A DNA stretch of 64,000 nucleotides from Actinomycetaceae bacterium (GCA_030537615.1 JAUNVP010000001.1:124001-188000), one strand, 5' to 3'. Shown: positions 9,431 through 23,144, numbered from the stretch's first letter. The notes: generated by a model from the letters alone, not told the origin. Numbers and translations: made by a program.

Positions 9431-9843
9431 AGGTCGTAATCCTCGCGCGCGCGCGGCAGACCGGAGTCCACCCACGATACCAGGCCGTTATACCATTCGG
9501 TGCGCATTGCTAGATAGCGGCGTTGTCCACCGGATTCGACCATCACCTCAACAATTTCTTCCGGGCGAGCTATCGGGGCCGATACCCTCATATCCTCGCG
9601 GGGCATGCGAAACTGGGGGCCGAATTGGAGGCCAAAGAGTCTGAACCACTGTAAATCGCGGCTTCCGAAGCGGGCCATCCCAGAGACCCATCCCGACGAC
9701 GTATCCGGGCGGGAGGCGCACTCGAAAGTACCAACAATATGCCCAATGGAGCGCGCACGAATAAGCAGAATAACCAGGACTACGAGGGTGACGACGAGAG
9801 CGAAAAGCAATAGGAGGGCGAGAATGAGCACGAGACTGTTCAT
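9427..9843 (-). CDS. DUF2550 membrane-anchored protein downstream of atpC
   Basis: 138 residues with one N-terminal membrane helix (about 3-28, a Leu/Val-rich run) and then a soluble domain that contains [25 protein letters not shown] and [17 protein letters not shown]. This matches DUF2550, which in actinobacteria sits directly after atpC, as here (18-nt gap). The soluble part resembles a PH-like beta-domain, but its role is not established. It is the last gene of the atp operon, and its stop overlaps the nucS stop by 4 nt. Confidence 0.85.
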   Translation of the reverse strand: MNSLVLILALLLLFALVVTLVVLVILLIRARSIGHIVGTFECASRPDTSSGWVSGMARFGSRDLQWFRLFGLQFGPQFRMPREDMRVSAPIARPEEIVEVMVESGGQRRYLAMRTEWYNGLVSWVDSGLPRAREDYDL

Positions 9844-9860
9844 GAACGCCCTCCTACCAC

Positions 9861-10145
9861 CTATTTGCTACTCGTAATGAAGTCGCCGGAATCGACGACG
9901 ATCGTCACGAAATTCGAATCGACCGACGCGAAGCCCGCAGATACCTCGATTTCTTGATGCCCCTCGTTTGCAGTCTCCAGGACAACATTGCCGGGGCGAA
10001 GAACCGCAAGGATCGGAGCTCTATCTACGAGGATACCGAGGTCTCCGTCGACAGATGGGACGATGACAGAACTCGCGAGGCCGTGCCACATCCGTTTTGT
10101 CCGCGTCACCACTTCAACTTGAAGCATTCCGGTTTTCTTCGCCAT
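9861..10145 (-). CDS. atpC: ATP synthase epsilon subunit, short form
   Basis: 94 residues from the ATG at 10145, one base after the atpD stop; longer in-frame starts would run into atpD. The sequence is the beta-sandwich domain of F1 epsilon (LQVEVVTRTKRMWHG, VIVPSVDGDLGILVDRAPILAVL, EIEVSAGFASVDSNFVTIVVD). The C-terminal two-helix domain that gives about 130-140 residues in E. coli or Bacillus is absent, so the extended inhibitory conformation cannot form. Short epsilons of this kind are known in some actinobacteria. It couples gamma to the c-ring. Confidence 0.93.
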   Translation of the reverse strand: MAKKTGMLQVEVVTRTKRMWHGLASSVIVPSVDGDLGILVDRAPILAVLRPGNVVLETANEGHQEIEVSAGFASVDSNFVTIVVDSGDFITSSK

Positions 10146-10146
10146 C

Positions 10147-12548
<2,402 letters not shown>

Positions 12549-12550
12549 AC

Positions 12551-14182
12551 TTAGGCCCTCTTACCTCGGACGATTTCTTCCTTCGTCATTTCAGCTTCGA
12601 CTTCGCCGTCCTCATCGCTGTCGGGGACAAGCCCCTCGGCGGAAAGGAATGACTTGAGGTAGTCTTCCACTCCTTGACGCAAAGCGGTTTCAGTATCGTC
12701 TTCGAGGAGACCTGTCTGGTCAATCGTCTGGAGAACTTCCGTGCGACCACCGAGATAGTCGAGCATGCCGCGCTCAAATCGAGCGACATCGGAAACCGGA
12801 ATATCGTCAAGATAACCGTTGGTTCCAGCCCAAATGGAGGCCACCTGTTCGGGAACCGTGTAAGGAGTGCCCTGCGGCTGCTTGAGGAGCTCCATGAGAC
12901 GCTCACCGCGGGTCAGCTGCTTCTTCGTCGCCGAATCAAGGTCGGAGGCGAACATCGCGAATGCGGCCATTGAACGATACTGCGCGAGCGTGATCTTGAG
13001 CGTACCGGAGACTTTTTTCATTGCCTTGACCTGAGCATCGCCACCGACACGCGAAACAGAAATACCGACATCAACGGCGGGACGCTGGTTAGCGTTGAAC
13101 AGATCTGACTGGAGGAAGATCTGGCCGTCGGTGATCGAAATAACGTTCGTGGGAATGTAGGCAGACACGTCGTTGGCTTTGGTTTCGATGATCGGCAGAC
13201 CGGTCATCGAACCGCCCCCGTACTCATCCGACAACTTGGCGCAACGCTCGAGCAGACGCGAGTGCAGGTAGAACACGTCACCGGGGTAGGCTTCACGACC
13301 CGGCGGACGGCGGAGAAGGAGCGATACCGCACGGTAGGCTTCTGCTTGTTTCGATAGGTCATCGAAAACGATGAGGACGTGTTTACCCTCATACATCCAG
13401 TGCTGTCCAATGGCGGATCCGGTGTAAGGAGCGAGGTACTTGTATCCCGCCGGATCGGATGCGGGCGAAGCGACGATCGTCGTGTATTCCATCGCGCCGG
13501 CAGCCTCGAGGGCCCCCTTGACGGAAGCAATCGTCGAGCCCTTCTGTCCAATCGCGACGTACACGCAACGAACCTGTTTTTTCGGGTCGCCGGACTCCCA
13601 GTTTTCGCGCTGATTCATAATCGCGTCAAGAGCGATGGCGGTCTTACCGGTCTGCCGGTCACCAATAATGAGTTGGCGCTGACCACGACCGATAGGAATC
13701 ATCGAGTCGATTGCTTTGAGACCGGTCTGGAGCGGTTCGTGCACGGATTTACGCATCATGACACCGGGAGCCTGTAGCTCAAGTGCCCGGTGGCTATCAA
13801 TGTCGGTGATGTCTCCAAGGCCGTCAATCGGCTGTCCCATCGGATCAACGACGCGTCCGAGATAGCCGTCGCCAACGGGAACCGACAATACCTCTCCGGT
13901 ACGTCGTACTTCCTGGCCTTCTTCGATATGGGTGTAATCACCAAGAACAATGACACCGATATCGCGGATGTCAAGGTTGGAGGCGAGGCCGATGGTGCCG
14001 TCTTCAAAGCGGAGGAGCTCATTCGCCATTACACCAGGGAGGCCTTCGACGTGTGCAATGCCGTCGGCGGCTTGGGTGACGTGGCCGATTTCCTCCACGG
14101 CGGTATCGGACGGTTCGTAGGATTCTACGAAGCTGTCCAGGGCCGCCCGGATCTGGTCGGGCCGGATAGAAAGTTCAGCCAT
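12551..14182 (-). CDS. atpA: ATP synthase F1 subunit alpha
   Basis: 543 residues. Non-catalytic nucleotide-binding subunit of the alpha3beta3 hexamer. The P-loop is [10 protein letters not shown]; the conserved segment [13 protein letters not shown] and the arginine-finger region follow. The acidic C-terminal tail ([16 protein letters not shown]) is an extension beyond the E. coli end; actinobacterial alpha subunits commonly carry such tails, which in mycobacteria dampen ATP hydrolysis. It starts 20 nt after atpH. Confidence 0.98.
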   Translation of the reverse strand: MAELSIRPDQIRAALDSFVESYEPSDTAVEEIGHVTQAADGIAHVEGLPGVMANELLRFEDGTIGLASNLDIRDIGVIVLGDYTHIEEGQEVRRTGEVLSVPVGDGYLGRVVDPMGQPIDGLGDITDIDSHRALELQAPGVMMRKSVHEPLQTGLKAIDSMIPIGRGQRQLIIGDRQTGKTAIALDAIMNQRENWESGDPKKQVRCVYVAIGQKGSTIASVKGALEAAGAMEYTTIVASPASDPAGYKYLAPYTGSAIGQHWMYEGKHVLIVFDDLSKQAEAYRAVSLLLRRPPGREAYPGDVFYLHSRLLERCAKLSDEYGGGSMTGLPIIETKANDVSAYIPTNVISITDGQIFLQSDLFNANQRPAVDVGISVSRVGGDAQVKAMKKVSGTLKITLAQYRSMAAFAMFASDLDSATKKQLTRGERLMELLKQPQGTPYTVPEQVASIWAGTNGYLDDIPVSDVARFERGMLDYLGGRTEVLQTIDQTGLLEDDTETALRQGVEDYLKSFLSAEGLVPDSDEDGEVEAEMTKEEIVRGKRA

Positions 14183-14202
14183 TGAGCTTTTCCTTACCGT
14201 TT

Positions 14203-15033
14203 CTATTGTGAGTTGTACCGTTCAAGATCGCGTCGTGCGCGTGCAAGACTCGATTTAACTGTTGCGTTGATTGCTTGGTCGCCGACTCTCACACGGACGC
14301 CGCCGATGAGTTCGGGGTCGACCGACATATTGAGTGTCACTGCCCGGCCGTATTTCTTCTCGAGAATGCCCTTGAGTCGTTCGACGTGTTGAGCTTCGAG
14401 CGGTTGTGCTGAGGTCACCTTAGCGAACAGGAGTCCGCGTCGTTGGGCCGCCTGTTGCGTAAGATCCCGAAGCTGTGCCTTAAGACGTCCGTGGACGGAC
14501 AGTCGCACCGCTCGGCGAACGAGCCGAGACGTAAACGGGTTAATCGCGTCGCCGAAGAGCCGGGCGGCAAAATGCGCGCGGTCGTGGGCGGTCCCCACTC
14601 CGAGATCGGACAGTTCGATTCTCAGGTCGCGATGTTCGCTGAGGAACATATTGACAGCAAACAGTTGCGCTTCGACCTCTGCCAACTTGTTCTCTCGTTC
14701 TGCGGCACTAAAAACTGCTTCATTACCGAGAGTTTCCAAAGCTTCACCGATATCGCTGGGATGCGACCAGTGTCCTGCTGCCAGTTCCTGGACGATGTCG
14801 ATCGTTTGCGGTTCGACACCGCCGGTGAGGAGGTCGTGAGCGAGCTGACGCTTATCGTCATCGGCGCGGCCAGGATCAGTCAGCGATTGGCGCACCGCAT
14901 TCGACGTGCGTGCGAGATCAGAGAGCCCATAGAGGTTCTCCGCGATGGCCATCGCGTCGATGTCGTCCTGGTGCATCACCTGCTGGAGCACCTTGAGGCC
15001 AGCCTTCAGGCTGTTCTCACTCGCTGCGCGCAT
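14203..15033 (-). CDS. atpH: ATP synthase F1 subunit delta
   Basis: 276 residues, longer than the roughly 175-residue E. coli protein but normal for many actinobacteria. Peripheral stalk subunit linking the b subunits to the top of F1. The C-terminal half carries the OSCP/delta signature ([22 protein letters not shown], then [18 protein letters not shown]). The extra N-terminal part is helical ([21 protein letters not shown]). The start follows the atpF stop directly. Confidence 0.95.
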   Translation of the reverse strand: MRAASENSLKAGLKVLQQVMHQDDIDAMAIAENLYGLSDLARTSNAVRQSLTDPGRADDDKRQLAHDLLTGGVEPQTIDIVQELAAGHWSHPSDIGEALETLGNEAVFSAAERENKLAEVEAQLFAVNMFLSEHRDLRIELSDLGVGTAHDRAHFAARLFGDAINPFTSRLVRRAVRLSVHGRLKAQLRDLTQQAAQRRGLLFAKVTSAQPLEAQHVERLKGILEKKYGRAVTLNMSVDPELIGGVRVRVGDQAINATVKSSLARARRDLERYNSQ

Positions 15034-15806
<773 letters not shown>

Positions 15807-15857
15807 TCAAGGGGAAAGACCTTGAGGAGTCTGTTGGTGACCCCAGGTGGGATCAGG

Positions 15858-16655
15858 CTAGTGGGTTTCGATAGAAAGCTTGATGTAGACGGCAGTGAGG
15901 ATGGAGAAAATAAAGGCTTGCAACGCGGCCACGAATATTTCGAAAAGCGTGAAAATCAGGGCCGAAACGAAGGTAACCCCGCCGACGAGCTTGAGCGCGC
16001 CGGTCGCCTCGAAGAAGAGGAAGTGGGTACCGAAGAACAGTAACGCAAGCATGAGGTGTCCGGCTAGCATGTTAGCCAGCAAACGGATGGTGAGAGTAGC
16101 TGGCCGAATAACGAAAGTCGAGAGCAGTTCGATCGGGGTCAGCAGGATGTAGATGGGCCACGGTACTCCCGGGGGAAACAGTTGGCTCTTGAAAAATCCG
16201 CCAACGCCCTGAGCCTGGATACCTGCGCCAATGAAGATAACGTAACTCAAGATTGCGAACACGAGCGGCACTGCGACTACTGATGACGCAGCAATGTTGA
16301 GGCCGGGAATCACGCCGGTCATGTTGAGGAATAGGACGGCGAGGAAAATCGTGGTGAGAATCGGAGCGAAACGCCGCCCCTGTTTCTCGCCAAGCGTTTC
16401 AATGGCGACGTTGTCTCGCACGAAGATGACGAGCAGTTCCAGGATCGATTGGCCTCGCCCTGGGACAAGTTTCGCGCGTGCGGCTCCGATGCCGAATACG
16501 GCTACCAGTGCGAATGTGGCAATGAGACGAACGAGGACCATTCGGTTCATCTCAAAGATCGTTCCCTCAAAAGCAAATGCTGGTGGGAAGAAGTCTCCGA
16601 TACCTGGTTCCGCGAATACCGGCCCCTGGCTCAAAATGCTCAAGGCCGACGACAT
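15858..16655 (-). CDS. atpB: ATP synthase Fo subunit a
   Basis: 265 residues with about 6 membrane helices. Forms the two proton half-channels next to the c-ring. The essential Arg lies in TLTIRLLANMLAGH; the conserved NMTGVIPG and the last helix SILTAVYIKLS are also present. First structural gene of the ATP synthase operon, 157 nt after the AtpI-like gene, so a promoter may lie in that gap; I could not pick one with confidence. Confidence 0.97.
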   Translation of the reverse strand: MSSALSILSQGPVFAEPGIGDFFPPAFAFEGTIFEMNRMVLVRLIATFALVAVFGIGAARAKLVPGRGQSILELLVIFVRDNVAIETLGEKQGRRFAPILTTIFLAVLFLNMTGVIPGLNIAASSVVAVPLVFAILSYVIFIGAGIQAQGVGGFFKSQLFPPGVPWPIYILLTPIELLSTFVIRPATLTIRLLANMLAGHLMLALLFFGTHFLFFEATGALKLVGGVTFVSALIFTLFEIFVAALQAFIFSILTAVYIKLSIETH

Positions 16656-16812
16656 TGTTGCGGTGATCAGGATACACCCCCTGGCTCAACTAGACGGAGT
16701 TACTTGTTCGGTAACACCGGCGATACCCGAACTGTATACGATTACCGTCTGCTACGGGTTACGAACTGTGCCTAATGCTATCAGCATCACTTTTTGAAAT
16801 CGTAATTTTTAC

Positions 16813-17250
16813 CTACTCTTGAGGGGAATTTGCCGGATCGATAGTTGGTATTTTCGCACTGACGAGAATCCACATCTGAATAGCTGCCTGCGCGATGATT
16901 GACAAGATGACGGTAATTCCAAGCGTGCGGTGGTCAAGACTGTCCAGATTCTTCGCCACGATAACGGCGATCACCATGACGATGACTTTGAATAGGTAAT
17001 CACCCATCATGAAGGCGATCTGCAGATCGAGCCGACGCATAGCTAGTCCCATGGTGAAAACAGTGACGAGAGACAACACCATCCCGATTCCCCCACCGAG
17101 CAGTGCTGACCATCCGGCAGCGGAGTCCCCAATTGCCACCGCGATGGCCACGGTGACAACACAGATCGCGAGTGCCATTACAACAACACCGCGCGAGGCT
17201 CGGCTAACAGCTCTCACGAGTGCGGGAGCGGGAAGAATCGGCTCAGTCAT
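16813..17250 (-). CDS. AtpI-like small membrane protein
   Basis: 145 residues from an ATG at 17250, preferred over an upstream GTG at 17280 because GGAAG lies 7 nt before it. Four membrane helices are evident (about residues 22-41, 46-68, 79-99 and 108-130). Small polytopic proteins in this slot, directly upstream of atpB, are AtpI-like factors that help c-ring assembly or Mg2+ handling in other bacteria. Sequence similarity to E. coli AtpI is weak, so the call rests on topology and position. It follows the sua5 gene closely. Confidence 0.7.
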   Translation of the reverse strand: MTEPILPAPALVRAVSRASRGVVVMALAICVVTVAIAVAIGDSAAGWSALLGGGIGMVLSLVTVFTMGLAMRRLDLQIAFMMGDYLFKVIVMVIAVIVAKNLDSLDHRTLGITVILSIIAQAAIQMWILVSAKIPTIDPANSPQE

Positions 17251-17286
17251 CATGTCACTTCCATAATCGAGATACTGCACGTGATG

Positions 17287-17910
17287 CTAGACGGTGACGA
17301 GGACTTGTTCAATTTCTTCTACTGAAATCGCCCCGCGTCGAACTACTCGAGGTACATCTACGGTATCGACGATGGTCGATGGAACCGGGCCCGGAGTTGG
17401 CCCCGAATCGATGTAATAGGCCACTGATTGCCCAAAGTACGCTTTCGCTTCTTGGTAGCTCGTAGCCGGAGGCTGTCCCGTGAGATTTGCGGAGGTCACC
17501 GCGAGAGGCCCAGTTTCTCGTAGCACGCTCAATGCCACCGCATGATCCGGCATACGGATAGCGAGCGTATCCTTAATGTCTCCGAGGTCGAAGTTGATGC
17601 GGGGATTGGCTCGCACGATCAGTGTCAGTGCCCCGGGCCAAAAGTGACGCATGAGTGCGCGGGCCGCCTCGGTCAGATGAGTCGATACGGTCTCGGCCTC
17701 CTCCATGCTGGAGACTAAAACCGGTGGCGGCATATGTCTGCCGCGGCCTTTGAGCGCCAGCAGATCATTGACAGCGCGGGTCGAATATGGGTCGGCTCCG
17801 ATGCCGTAGATGGTATCGGTGGGAATGACGATGGCGCGCCCCAGAGCGAGCGCGCGGCTTATCTCTTCTGCTCTATGGGCGGGGAAGGATTCGGGGCAGT
17901 CAAGTCTCAT
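17287..17910 (-). CDS. L-threonylcarbamoyladenylate synthase (Sua5/YrdC family)
   Basis: 207 residues. Uses Thr, bicarbonate and ATP to make threonylcarbamoyl-AMP, the first step of t6A37 tRNA modification. Typical motifs are LGRAIVIPTDTIYGIG near the N-terminus, FWPGALTLIVR, LAIRMPDHA, LAVTSANLTGQPPA and STIVDTV. The short single-domain form corresponds to TsaC rather than full-length Sua5. The start overlaps the prmC stop by 4 nt (17907-17910), the usual order prfA-prmC-sua5 in actinobacteria. Confidence 0.94.
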   Translation of the reverse strand: MRLDCPESFPAHRAEEISRALALGRAIVIPTDTIYGIGADPYSTRAVNDLLALKGRGRHMPPPVLVSSMEEAETVSTHLTEAARALMRHFWPGALTLIVRANPRINFDLGDIKDTLAIRMPDHAVALSVLRETGPLAVTSANLTGQPPATSYQEAKAYFGQSVAYYIDSGPTPGPVPSTIVDTVDVPRVVRRGAISVEEIEQVLVTV

Positions 17911-18752
17911 GGGTCTATTGTTTCAGGGGCGAAGCCAACGACAAATCGGTCGCGTCCGGCAAGGTCTTGATGCGTCTTGACGCGGGTGAGTCCGCGTTGT
18001 TCAGCGAGAGCACGCACGGCTCTTCCTTGCGTATCGTCGTGCTCCATAAGGAACACGCCCGCTGCTGTTAGATACTGTGCGGCTACCGCAATAATTCGAC
18101 TCGGTATGTCGAGACCATCCGCTCCCCCTCCCCACAGGGCGAGCTCAGGATCGTGCGCGACTTCCAGGCTGAGATTGCGCGGAGGAACATACGGTGGATT
18201 GGCAATAACGAGATCGAAGTTGCGCTCCCATTCGGGACGGAATTCGGTTGCATCGGCCGTAATAATGTCGATAGGCAGATCGAGTACGCGGGCATTAGCT
18301 CGGGCGAGATCGCAGGCCACTGGAGAGATCTCGACAGCGATGACAGCTGCGTCGCGATAGCGGTCGGCAATGGCCAAAGCAATCGCGCCGGAGCCGGTAC
18401 ACAAATCGAGTACCCGTGCCTGTGGGCGAGTTTTGAGCCATTCCACAGCCCACTGTGTCATCACTTCAGTCTCGGGACGCACACACATTGCCGCGGGACT
18501 GGCACAAAGCTCCAGCCCCATAAACCACTGCTTGCCGAGGATGTGTTGGAGCGGCTCTCTGCTAACGCGTCGAGCAATGAGCGTCTCAATGGCATCAGCC
18601 GTCTCTTGGTTGACTGTCGGAGGCCACAGATAGGTGGGTTGGCCGAGGACGTGCTCAATGAGGGCACGCGCGTCCACCTCGGGGCTGGGTACTCCGGCGG
18701 AGCTGAGCGCGGCAACCGCGTCCTGGTAAAGCTGATGCGGCGACTGAGGCAT
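17907..18752 (-). CDS. prmC: Release factor glutamine N5-methyltransferase
   Basis: 281 residues. Methylates the Gln of the GGQ motif of class 1 release factors. The SAM-binding motif is VLDLCTGSGAIALAIA; the catalytic NPPY motif lies in LVIANPPYVPP; the N-terminal helical domain recognises the release factor. It begins one base after the stop of prfA, its substrate gene, and overlaps the next gene by 4 nt, so all three are coupled. Confidence 0.96.
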   Translation of the reverse strand: MPQSPHQLYQDAVAALSSAGVPSPEVDARALIEHVLGQPTYLWPPTVNQETADAIETLIARRVSREPLQHILGKQWFMGLELCASPAAMCVRPETEVMTQWAVEWLKTRPQARVLDLCTGSGAIALAIADRYRDAAVIAVEISPVACDLARANARVLDLPIDIITADATEFRPEWERNFDLVIANPPYVPPRNLSLEVAHDPELALWGGGADGLDIPSRIIAVAAQYLTAAGVFLMEHDDTQGRAVRALAEQRGLTRVKTHQDLAGRDRFVVGFAPETIDP

Positions 18753-19853
18753 TTACGCCTGTCCGGCCTCTTCCATCCGCTGCTGTTCATCGAGGGTGAT
18801 GGCGGATTGGATAACCGGTTCGAGTTCTCCGTCAAGCACCGTCGATAAGTTGTACGCCTTGTATCCGGTGCGGTGATCAACGATGCGGTTCTCTGGGAAG
18901 TTATAGGTACGGATACGCTCGGAGCGATCAACAGTACGTACCTGGGACGCGCGCACCGCGGCGGCTTCGGCCTCGCGTTCTTCGCGGGCAAGCTGGACGA
19001 GACGGGCTCGCAGGACGCGCATTGCGGCCTCGCGGTTTTGAATCTGAGATTTCTCGTTCTGCATCGAGACGACGATTCCGGTGGGAATGTGGGTGATGCG
19101 CACAGCCGAATCGGTGGTGTTAACTGATTGACCGCCGGGCCCGGAGGAGCGGAACACGTCGATCCGCAGGTCGTTTTGGTCGATGACGATTTCTTCATCA
19201 TCATCCTCTACCTCGGGCACCACCAGGACGCCCGCTGCCGAGGTATGAACCCTGCCTTGCGATTCGGTGACGGGGACGCGCTGGACGCGGTGAACTCCCC
19301 CCTCAAACTTCAAGTGAGCCCACACGCCATCAGCGGGAGCGACATCCCCTTTTGCCGCAATCGACAGCGAAATCTCTTTCAAGCCACCAAGCCCAGTCGG
19401 AGTCGACGACAGTTCTTTGACCTTCCAGCCCTTGATCTCGGCGTAGCGGGTGTACATGCGAGCCAAGTCGGCGGCGAAGAGCGCAGATTCTTCTCCGCCC
19501 TCCCCCGCTTTAATCTCGAGGATGATGTTGTCGGCATCAGCTGGATCCCGAGGAATGAGGATACGAACAAGTCGATCGTGGGCAGATTCGAGAGTCTTTT
19601 CCATCGCCGGAATTTCTTCTGCGAAAGAGGGATCGTCCGCGGCCATTTCGCGGGCAGCTTCGAGGTCGCCAATGGCTTCGGTCAATGCATCGGCCGCCGC
19701 TTTCACGGCCCCGAGCTGAGAGAAACGCTTGGCGAGTTTACGTGAACGATTGCGGTCACCGAGTACCTCCGGGTCTGCCAGAGATAGCTCAACTTCCTGA
19801 TATTCATCGAGCAGTGGTTGCACTGCCTGTAGTTCGTGGCTGTAGTCGCTCAC
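18753..19853 (-). CDS. prfA: Peptide chain release factor 1
   Basis: 366 residues from the GTG at 19853, with AGGAGG 5 nt upstream; an upstream in-frame ATG at 19907 is rejected because the family N-terminus begins here. Recognises UAA and UAG through the PVT tripeptide ([15 protein letters not shown]) and triggers hydrolysis through GGQ ([17 protein letters not shown]). The codon-recognition and peptidyl-hydrolysis domains are complete. It lies downstream of rpmE behind a terminator-like hairpin. Confidence 0.97.
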   Translation of the reverse strand: MSDYSHELQAVQPLLDEYQEVELSLADPEVLGDRNRSRKLAKRFSQLGAVKAAADALTEAIGDLEAAREMAADDPSFAEEIPAMEKTLESAHDRLVRILIPRDPADADNIILEIKAGEGGEESALFAADLARMYTRYAEIKGWKVKELSSTPTGLGGLKEISLSIAAKGDVAPADGVWAHLKFEGGVHRVQRVPVTESQGRVHTSAAGVLVVPEVEDDDEEIVIDQNDLRIDVFRSSGPGGQSVNTTDSAVRITHIPTGIVVSMQNEKSQIQNREAAMRVLRARLVQLAREEREAEAAAVRASQVRTVDRSERIRTYNFPENRIVDHRTGYKAYNLSTVLDGELEPVIQSAITLDEQQRMEEAGQA

Positions 19854-19893
19854 ACGTTCCTCCTGCGTCAAGTTCCGTTGCAAGTATACGAAA

Positions 19894-19921
19894 CGGCGCC
19901 ACTCCAATCGGAGCGGCGCCG
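19894..19921 (-). terminator. Rho-independent terminator after rpmE
   Basis: A 12-bp stem (arms 19894-19905 and 19910-19921; one position pairs G-U in the minus-strand RNA) with a 4-nt loop starts 10 bases after the rpmE stop, followed on the minus strand by TTTC. Read-through would feed prfA, so it may attenuate rather than fully stop transcription. Confidence 0.7.
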
Positions 19922-19931
19922 CTTAGAAAAG

Positions 19932-20144
19932 CTACTTCTTGCGTTTTCCGTAGCGTGCTTCGAAGCGTGCGACGCGGCCACCGGTATCCATAATCTTCTG
20001 CTTGCCGGTGTAGAACGGGTGGCACTTGGAGCACACGTCAACACGGAGCGAATCAGCGGCTACGGTGGAACGGGTCTCAAAGCTGTTGCCACAGGTACAG
20101 GTCACCGTGACGTCGGTGTAGTCGGGGTGTACGCCCTTTTTCAT
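19932..20144 (-). CDS. rpmE: Ribosomal protein bL31, zinc-binding (C+) form
   Basis: 70 residues from the ATG at 20144, with AAGGAG 7 nt upstream. Contains the zinc ligands Cys16-x-Cys18 and Cys38-x2-Cys41 (CTCGNSF and [10 protein letters not shown]), so it is the Zn-dependent paralogue rather than the Cys-free form induced by zinc starvation. It bridges the 50S and 30S subunits. Located between rho and prfA, as in other actinobacteria. Confidence 0.97.
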   Translation of the reverse strand: MKKGVHPDYTDVTVTCTCGNSFETRSTVAADSLRVDVCSKCHPFYTGKQKIMDTGGRVARFEARYGKRKK

Positions 20145-20226
20145 GGTTATCTCCTTAAGGAATTCGAGGATGCCGGGTCCACTAACGCCTCGCTCGGCGG
20201 TAGCGGTGAACCGGAACCGACTACCG

Positions 20227-20232
20227 ATTATG
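20227..20232 (-). promoter_or_regulatory. Possible -10 element for rpmE
   Basis: On the minus strand the sequence GGCATAATCG contains CATAAT, 83-88 nt upstream of the rpmE start, in an otherwise GC-rich leader. No good -35 hexamer is visible, so the assignment is weak. Confidence 0.3.
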
Positions 20233-20380
20233 CCACTTGAGCACTCCCTCACTCCAGTTTCGGGGACGTTTAGTGCGTCACGTCGCACCTCCGCTTCGTT
20301 GGAGAGTCTCAGTGTCAGATAATCAATCACCAGTTGAGGTATCTATTGCTCCCCTGAGTGATGTGAGTTACGTTCGAGTT

Positions 20381-21178
20381 ATGGATTACCGCAAGAACAC
20401 CGAATTCAACCAAGTAGCGTGGCAACAATGGCGTGACGAGCTCGATAATGAGCTCCGTCAAGATCACGGCTGGCTCACCCTCATTGCTCTCACTTGGCTC
20501 GATTCAACGCCATCGCCAATCGCACAGTTTCCCGGTGAATGGGCCTGTGACGACGGCGTTGTCACCGTCTCTGTCCGTTCGCACGATCGGGTGACGCTCG
20601 ATGGAAAGCCAGCCACAGGCACGATAGAGATTCCCCTCGGAGCAGACGAGTTCCCTCGCCTCGAAGCGGGGTCCCGTCTAGCAGAAATCGCTCCACGCAG
20701 AGGCCGAGTCTGTATTCGTATTCGCGATAACGACGCTACCTTACGAGCTCGTTTTAGCGCTGTTCCCGCGTGGGCTTACAGTGACGACTGGATTATCCCC
20801 GTTGATTTTTCACTCTATGACGAGCCGCGTACCCGGGAGATTTTCACCGCTCAAGAAGGACTCATTAACACGATGGATTTTGTCGGCGAAGCAACCATCG
20901 AGCTGGACGAAACGACATATCATCTCGCTGTTTCCGGCGAAAGTGACAAACCGTTCGTGATTTTTTCCGACTCAACTGGCACAGACCAGTCGAGCCCCTG
21001 GAGAAATGCCCCGCTCCAAAAACGCGGAGATCAGTGGGTCATCGACTTTAACTACGCGCAGAACTTCCCCGCCGCCTACACCCCGTTTGGAACCTGCCCC
21101 AAACCGGTGGCCGAGAACGTCCTCGACGTCGCCATCCCCGCCGGACACCAGCGCCCGCGCGAAAAATTCGCCGATTAG
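20381..21178 (+). CDS. DUF1684 family protein
   Basis: 265 residues. The start at the ATG 20381 is chosen because the family N-terminus (QWRDELDNELRQDHGWLTLIALTWLD) begins there and third-position GC rises sharply at this codon; TACGTT lies 6 nt upstream, so it may be leaderless. An alternative GTG at 20312 has a GGAGAG site but precedes AT-rich, non-family codons. DUF1684 hallmarks are VIDFNYAQNFPAAYTPFGTC and PENVLDVAIPAG-like ending (VAENVLDVAIPAGHQRP). The biochemical role of DUF1684 is unknown. It converges on rho across a strong hairpin. Confidence 0.88.
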   Translation: MDYRKNTEFNQVAWQQWRDELDNELRQDHGWLTLIALTWLDSTPSPIAQFPGEWACDDGVVTVSVRSHDRVTLDGKPATGTIEIPLGADEFPRLEAGSRLAEIAPRRGRVCIRIRDNDATLRARFSAVPAWAYSDDWIIPVDFSLYDEPRTREIFTAQEGLINTMDFVGEATIELDETTYHLAVSGESDKPFVIFSDSTGTDQSSPWRNAPLQKRGDQWVIDFNYAQNFPAAYTPFGTCPKPVAENVLDVAIPAGHQRPREKFAD

Positions 21179-21207
21179 AGAACAAACCGCAGATCCCGAA
21201 AAGCATT

Positions 21208-21236
21208 CGTGGCCCCGAGCATTCCTCGGGGCCACG
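21208..21236. terminator. Bidirectional hairpin between DUF1684 gene and rho
   Basis: A perfect 12-bp GC-rich stem (21208-21219 with 21225-21236) and 5-nt loop lie 29 bases after the DUF1684 stop and 14 before the rho stop. There is no T-run. Confidence 0.75.
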
Positions 21237-21250
21237 ATACTGCGATTGCT

Positions 21251-23128
21251 CTAATCCTTCGGTGTTGTCTTAGCGACAGACATGAGGAACTCGGCGTTAC
21301 TCTGAGTGTCCTTGAGCTTATCGAGGACCAGTTCGAGAGCCTGCTGCTGCTCGAGAGTGCCGAGCACACGACGCAAACGCCACATGATGGCAAGTTGCTC
21401 CTTGGTGAACAGCACCTCTTCGCGGCGAGTACCGGACGCGTTGACGTCGACCGCGGGGAAGATTCTGCGGTTGGCAAGTTCACGAGCAAGGCGAAGCTCC
21501 ATGTTGCCTGTCCCCTTGAATTCTTCGAAGATCACTTCGTCCATCTTCGACCCCGTCTCGACAAGTGCCGACGCGATGATAGTGAGTGAACCACCATCTT
21601 CGATATTGCGGGCGGCTCCGAAGAATCGCTTCGGCGGATAGAGTGCCGAGGCATCGACACCACCGGAGAGAATCCGTCCGGAAGCCGGCGCCGCAAGGTT
21701 GTACGCGCGCGACAAGCGGGTGAGGGAGTCGAGGAGAATAACGACGTCGTGACCGAGTTCGACAAGACGTTTAGCTCGCTCAATAGCAAGTTCAGCAACC
21801 GTCGTATGATCGGAGGCCGGACGGTCGAAAGTTGAAGCAATAACCTCTCCCTTCACCGTACGTTCCATATCCGTCACTTCTTCAGGGCGCTCATCGACAA
21901 GCACAACCATGAGGTGAACCTCGGGGTTATTCTGCGCGATCGCATTGGCGATCTGCTGCATAATAATCGTCTTACCAGCCTTTGGCGGTGACACGATGAG
22001 ACCGCGCTGGCCCTTACCAATCGGAGCAACAAGGTCAATAACGCGCGGCGTAATGGCCTTCGGTGTCGTCTCCATACGGAGTAGCTCAGTCGGATACAGC
22101 GGCGTCAGTTTATTGAACTCGCGCCGCTCAGCGGCCTGCTCAATCGTCATGCCATTAACCGTGTCAAGACGCACGAGCGCATTGTATTTCTGCCGCTGAC
22201 GTTCACCTTCGCGCGGCTGACGCACAGCACCGGTAACTGCATCACCGGGACGCAGTTTCCAGCGGCGCACATTCCCGAGCGTGACATAAACATCGTTTGG
22301 TCCAGGCAAATATCCCGAGGTACGAACAAACGCGTGATTATCCTGAACGTCAAGAATACCGCCGATCGGAACGAGCACATCATCCTCACGGATCTCAGGC
22401 TCACGATCATCGCGACCGCGACGCTTATTGCGGTCACGGCCTCTGCGACGACGGCCTCCACGATCATCACGTTCGTCACGATTACGATTGTTCCGTCCCT
22501 GCTTGCGACCGGAGCGCTCATTGCCGTCATCCGAGTCCTGCTCAGGGGCAGGTAGCTTAATATCTTCCAAAGAGTCCGCAACCGGTTTCTTCGGTTCGTC
22601 TGTGCGTGCTTCGTGAGCACTCGAATCAGACTTGGACCGCTGCTTATCGGACTTCTCGTCGGACTTATCCGCCTTGGTAGCGGCCTGGAGCTCGGCCTTC
22701 ACGTCGAGAGTGATGGTCTCCGGAGATCCCTGTCCTGTCGAGACCGCTCGGCGGCGACGTTTGCGGGGGGCTTCCTCGCTTCGATCGCGTGAATCCGCGT
22801 CGGACGAGTCAGTCTGTGGCTTCGCATTCTGTGTCTGCGACTCTTTAGGTGCGCTTTCGTCCTGTTTGGCCGTTTTTTGGGATGACCGCGGTTTATCTCC
22901 ACGCGCTTCACGGATAGCTGCTAGAAGCTCCGGTTTGCGCATCTTCGCGGTATTGGTCAATCCCATTTCATCGGCGACCTCTCGAAGCTCTGCAAGCCTC
23001 ATGGTCGAAAGCGATCGTTTCTTGGGTGTTGGGTTTTCGCTCAACGAAATTTCCTCACTGGTGTTGCCAACTAGTGGCCATGTGAAGCTCTGCTCATTTA
23101 GTGCAGGAGCGTTTCCTTCACAGGTCAT
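21251..23128 (-). CDS. rho: Transcription termination factor Rho with long basic insertion
   Basis: 625 residues as listed. An internal TTG at 23044 preceded by GAGGAAA is a plausible true start and would remove 28 residues. Hexameric RNA-dependent ATPase. Order of parts: Rho_N/SAP-like helix pair ([16 protein letters not shown]), a long Lys/Ser/Glu-rich linker, an Arg/Asp/Gly-rich stretch ([17 protein letters not shown]), the RNA-binding OSB fold ([22 protein letters not shown]), then the ATPase core with Walker [10 protein letters not shown] and the Q/R-loops. The basic insertion is characteristic of actinobacterial Rho and increases RNA affinity in relatives. Preceded by a structured leader. 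Confidence 0.96.
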   Translation of the reverse strand: MTCEGNAPALNEQSFTWPLVGNTSEEISLSENPTPKKRSLSTMRLAELREVADEMGLTNTAKMRKPELLAAIREARGDKPRSSQKTAKQDESAPKESQTQNAKPQTDSSDADSRDRSEEAPRKRRRRAVSTGQGSPETITLDVKAELQAATKADKSDEKSDKQRSKSDSSAHEARTDEPKKPVADSLEDIKLPAPEQDSDDGNERSGRKQGRNNRNRDERDDRGGRRRRGRDRNKRRGRDDREPEIREDDVLVPIGGILDVQDNHAFVRTSGYLPGPNDVYVTLGNVRRWKLRPGDAVTGAVRQPREGERQRQKYNALVRLDTVNGMTIEQAAERREFNKLTPLYPTELLRMETTPKAITPRVIDLVAPIGKGQRGLIVSPPKAGKTIIMQQIANAIAQNNPEVHLMVVLVDERPEEVTDMERTVKGEVIASTFDRPASDHTTVAELAIERAKRLVELGHDVVILLDSLTRLSRAYNLAAPASGRILSGGVDASALYPPKRFFGAARNIEDGGSLTIIASALVETGSKMDEVIFEEFKGTGNMELRLARELANRRIFPAVDVNASGTRREEVLFTKEQLAIMWRLRRVLGTLEQQQALELVLDKLKDTQSNAEFLMSVAKTTPKD

Positions 23129-23144
23129 TTATTCCAGGCAGTAT

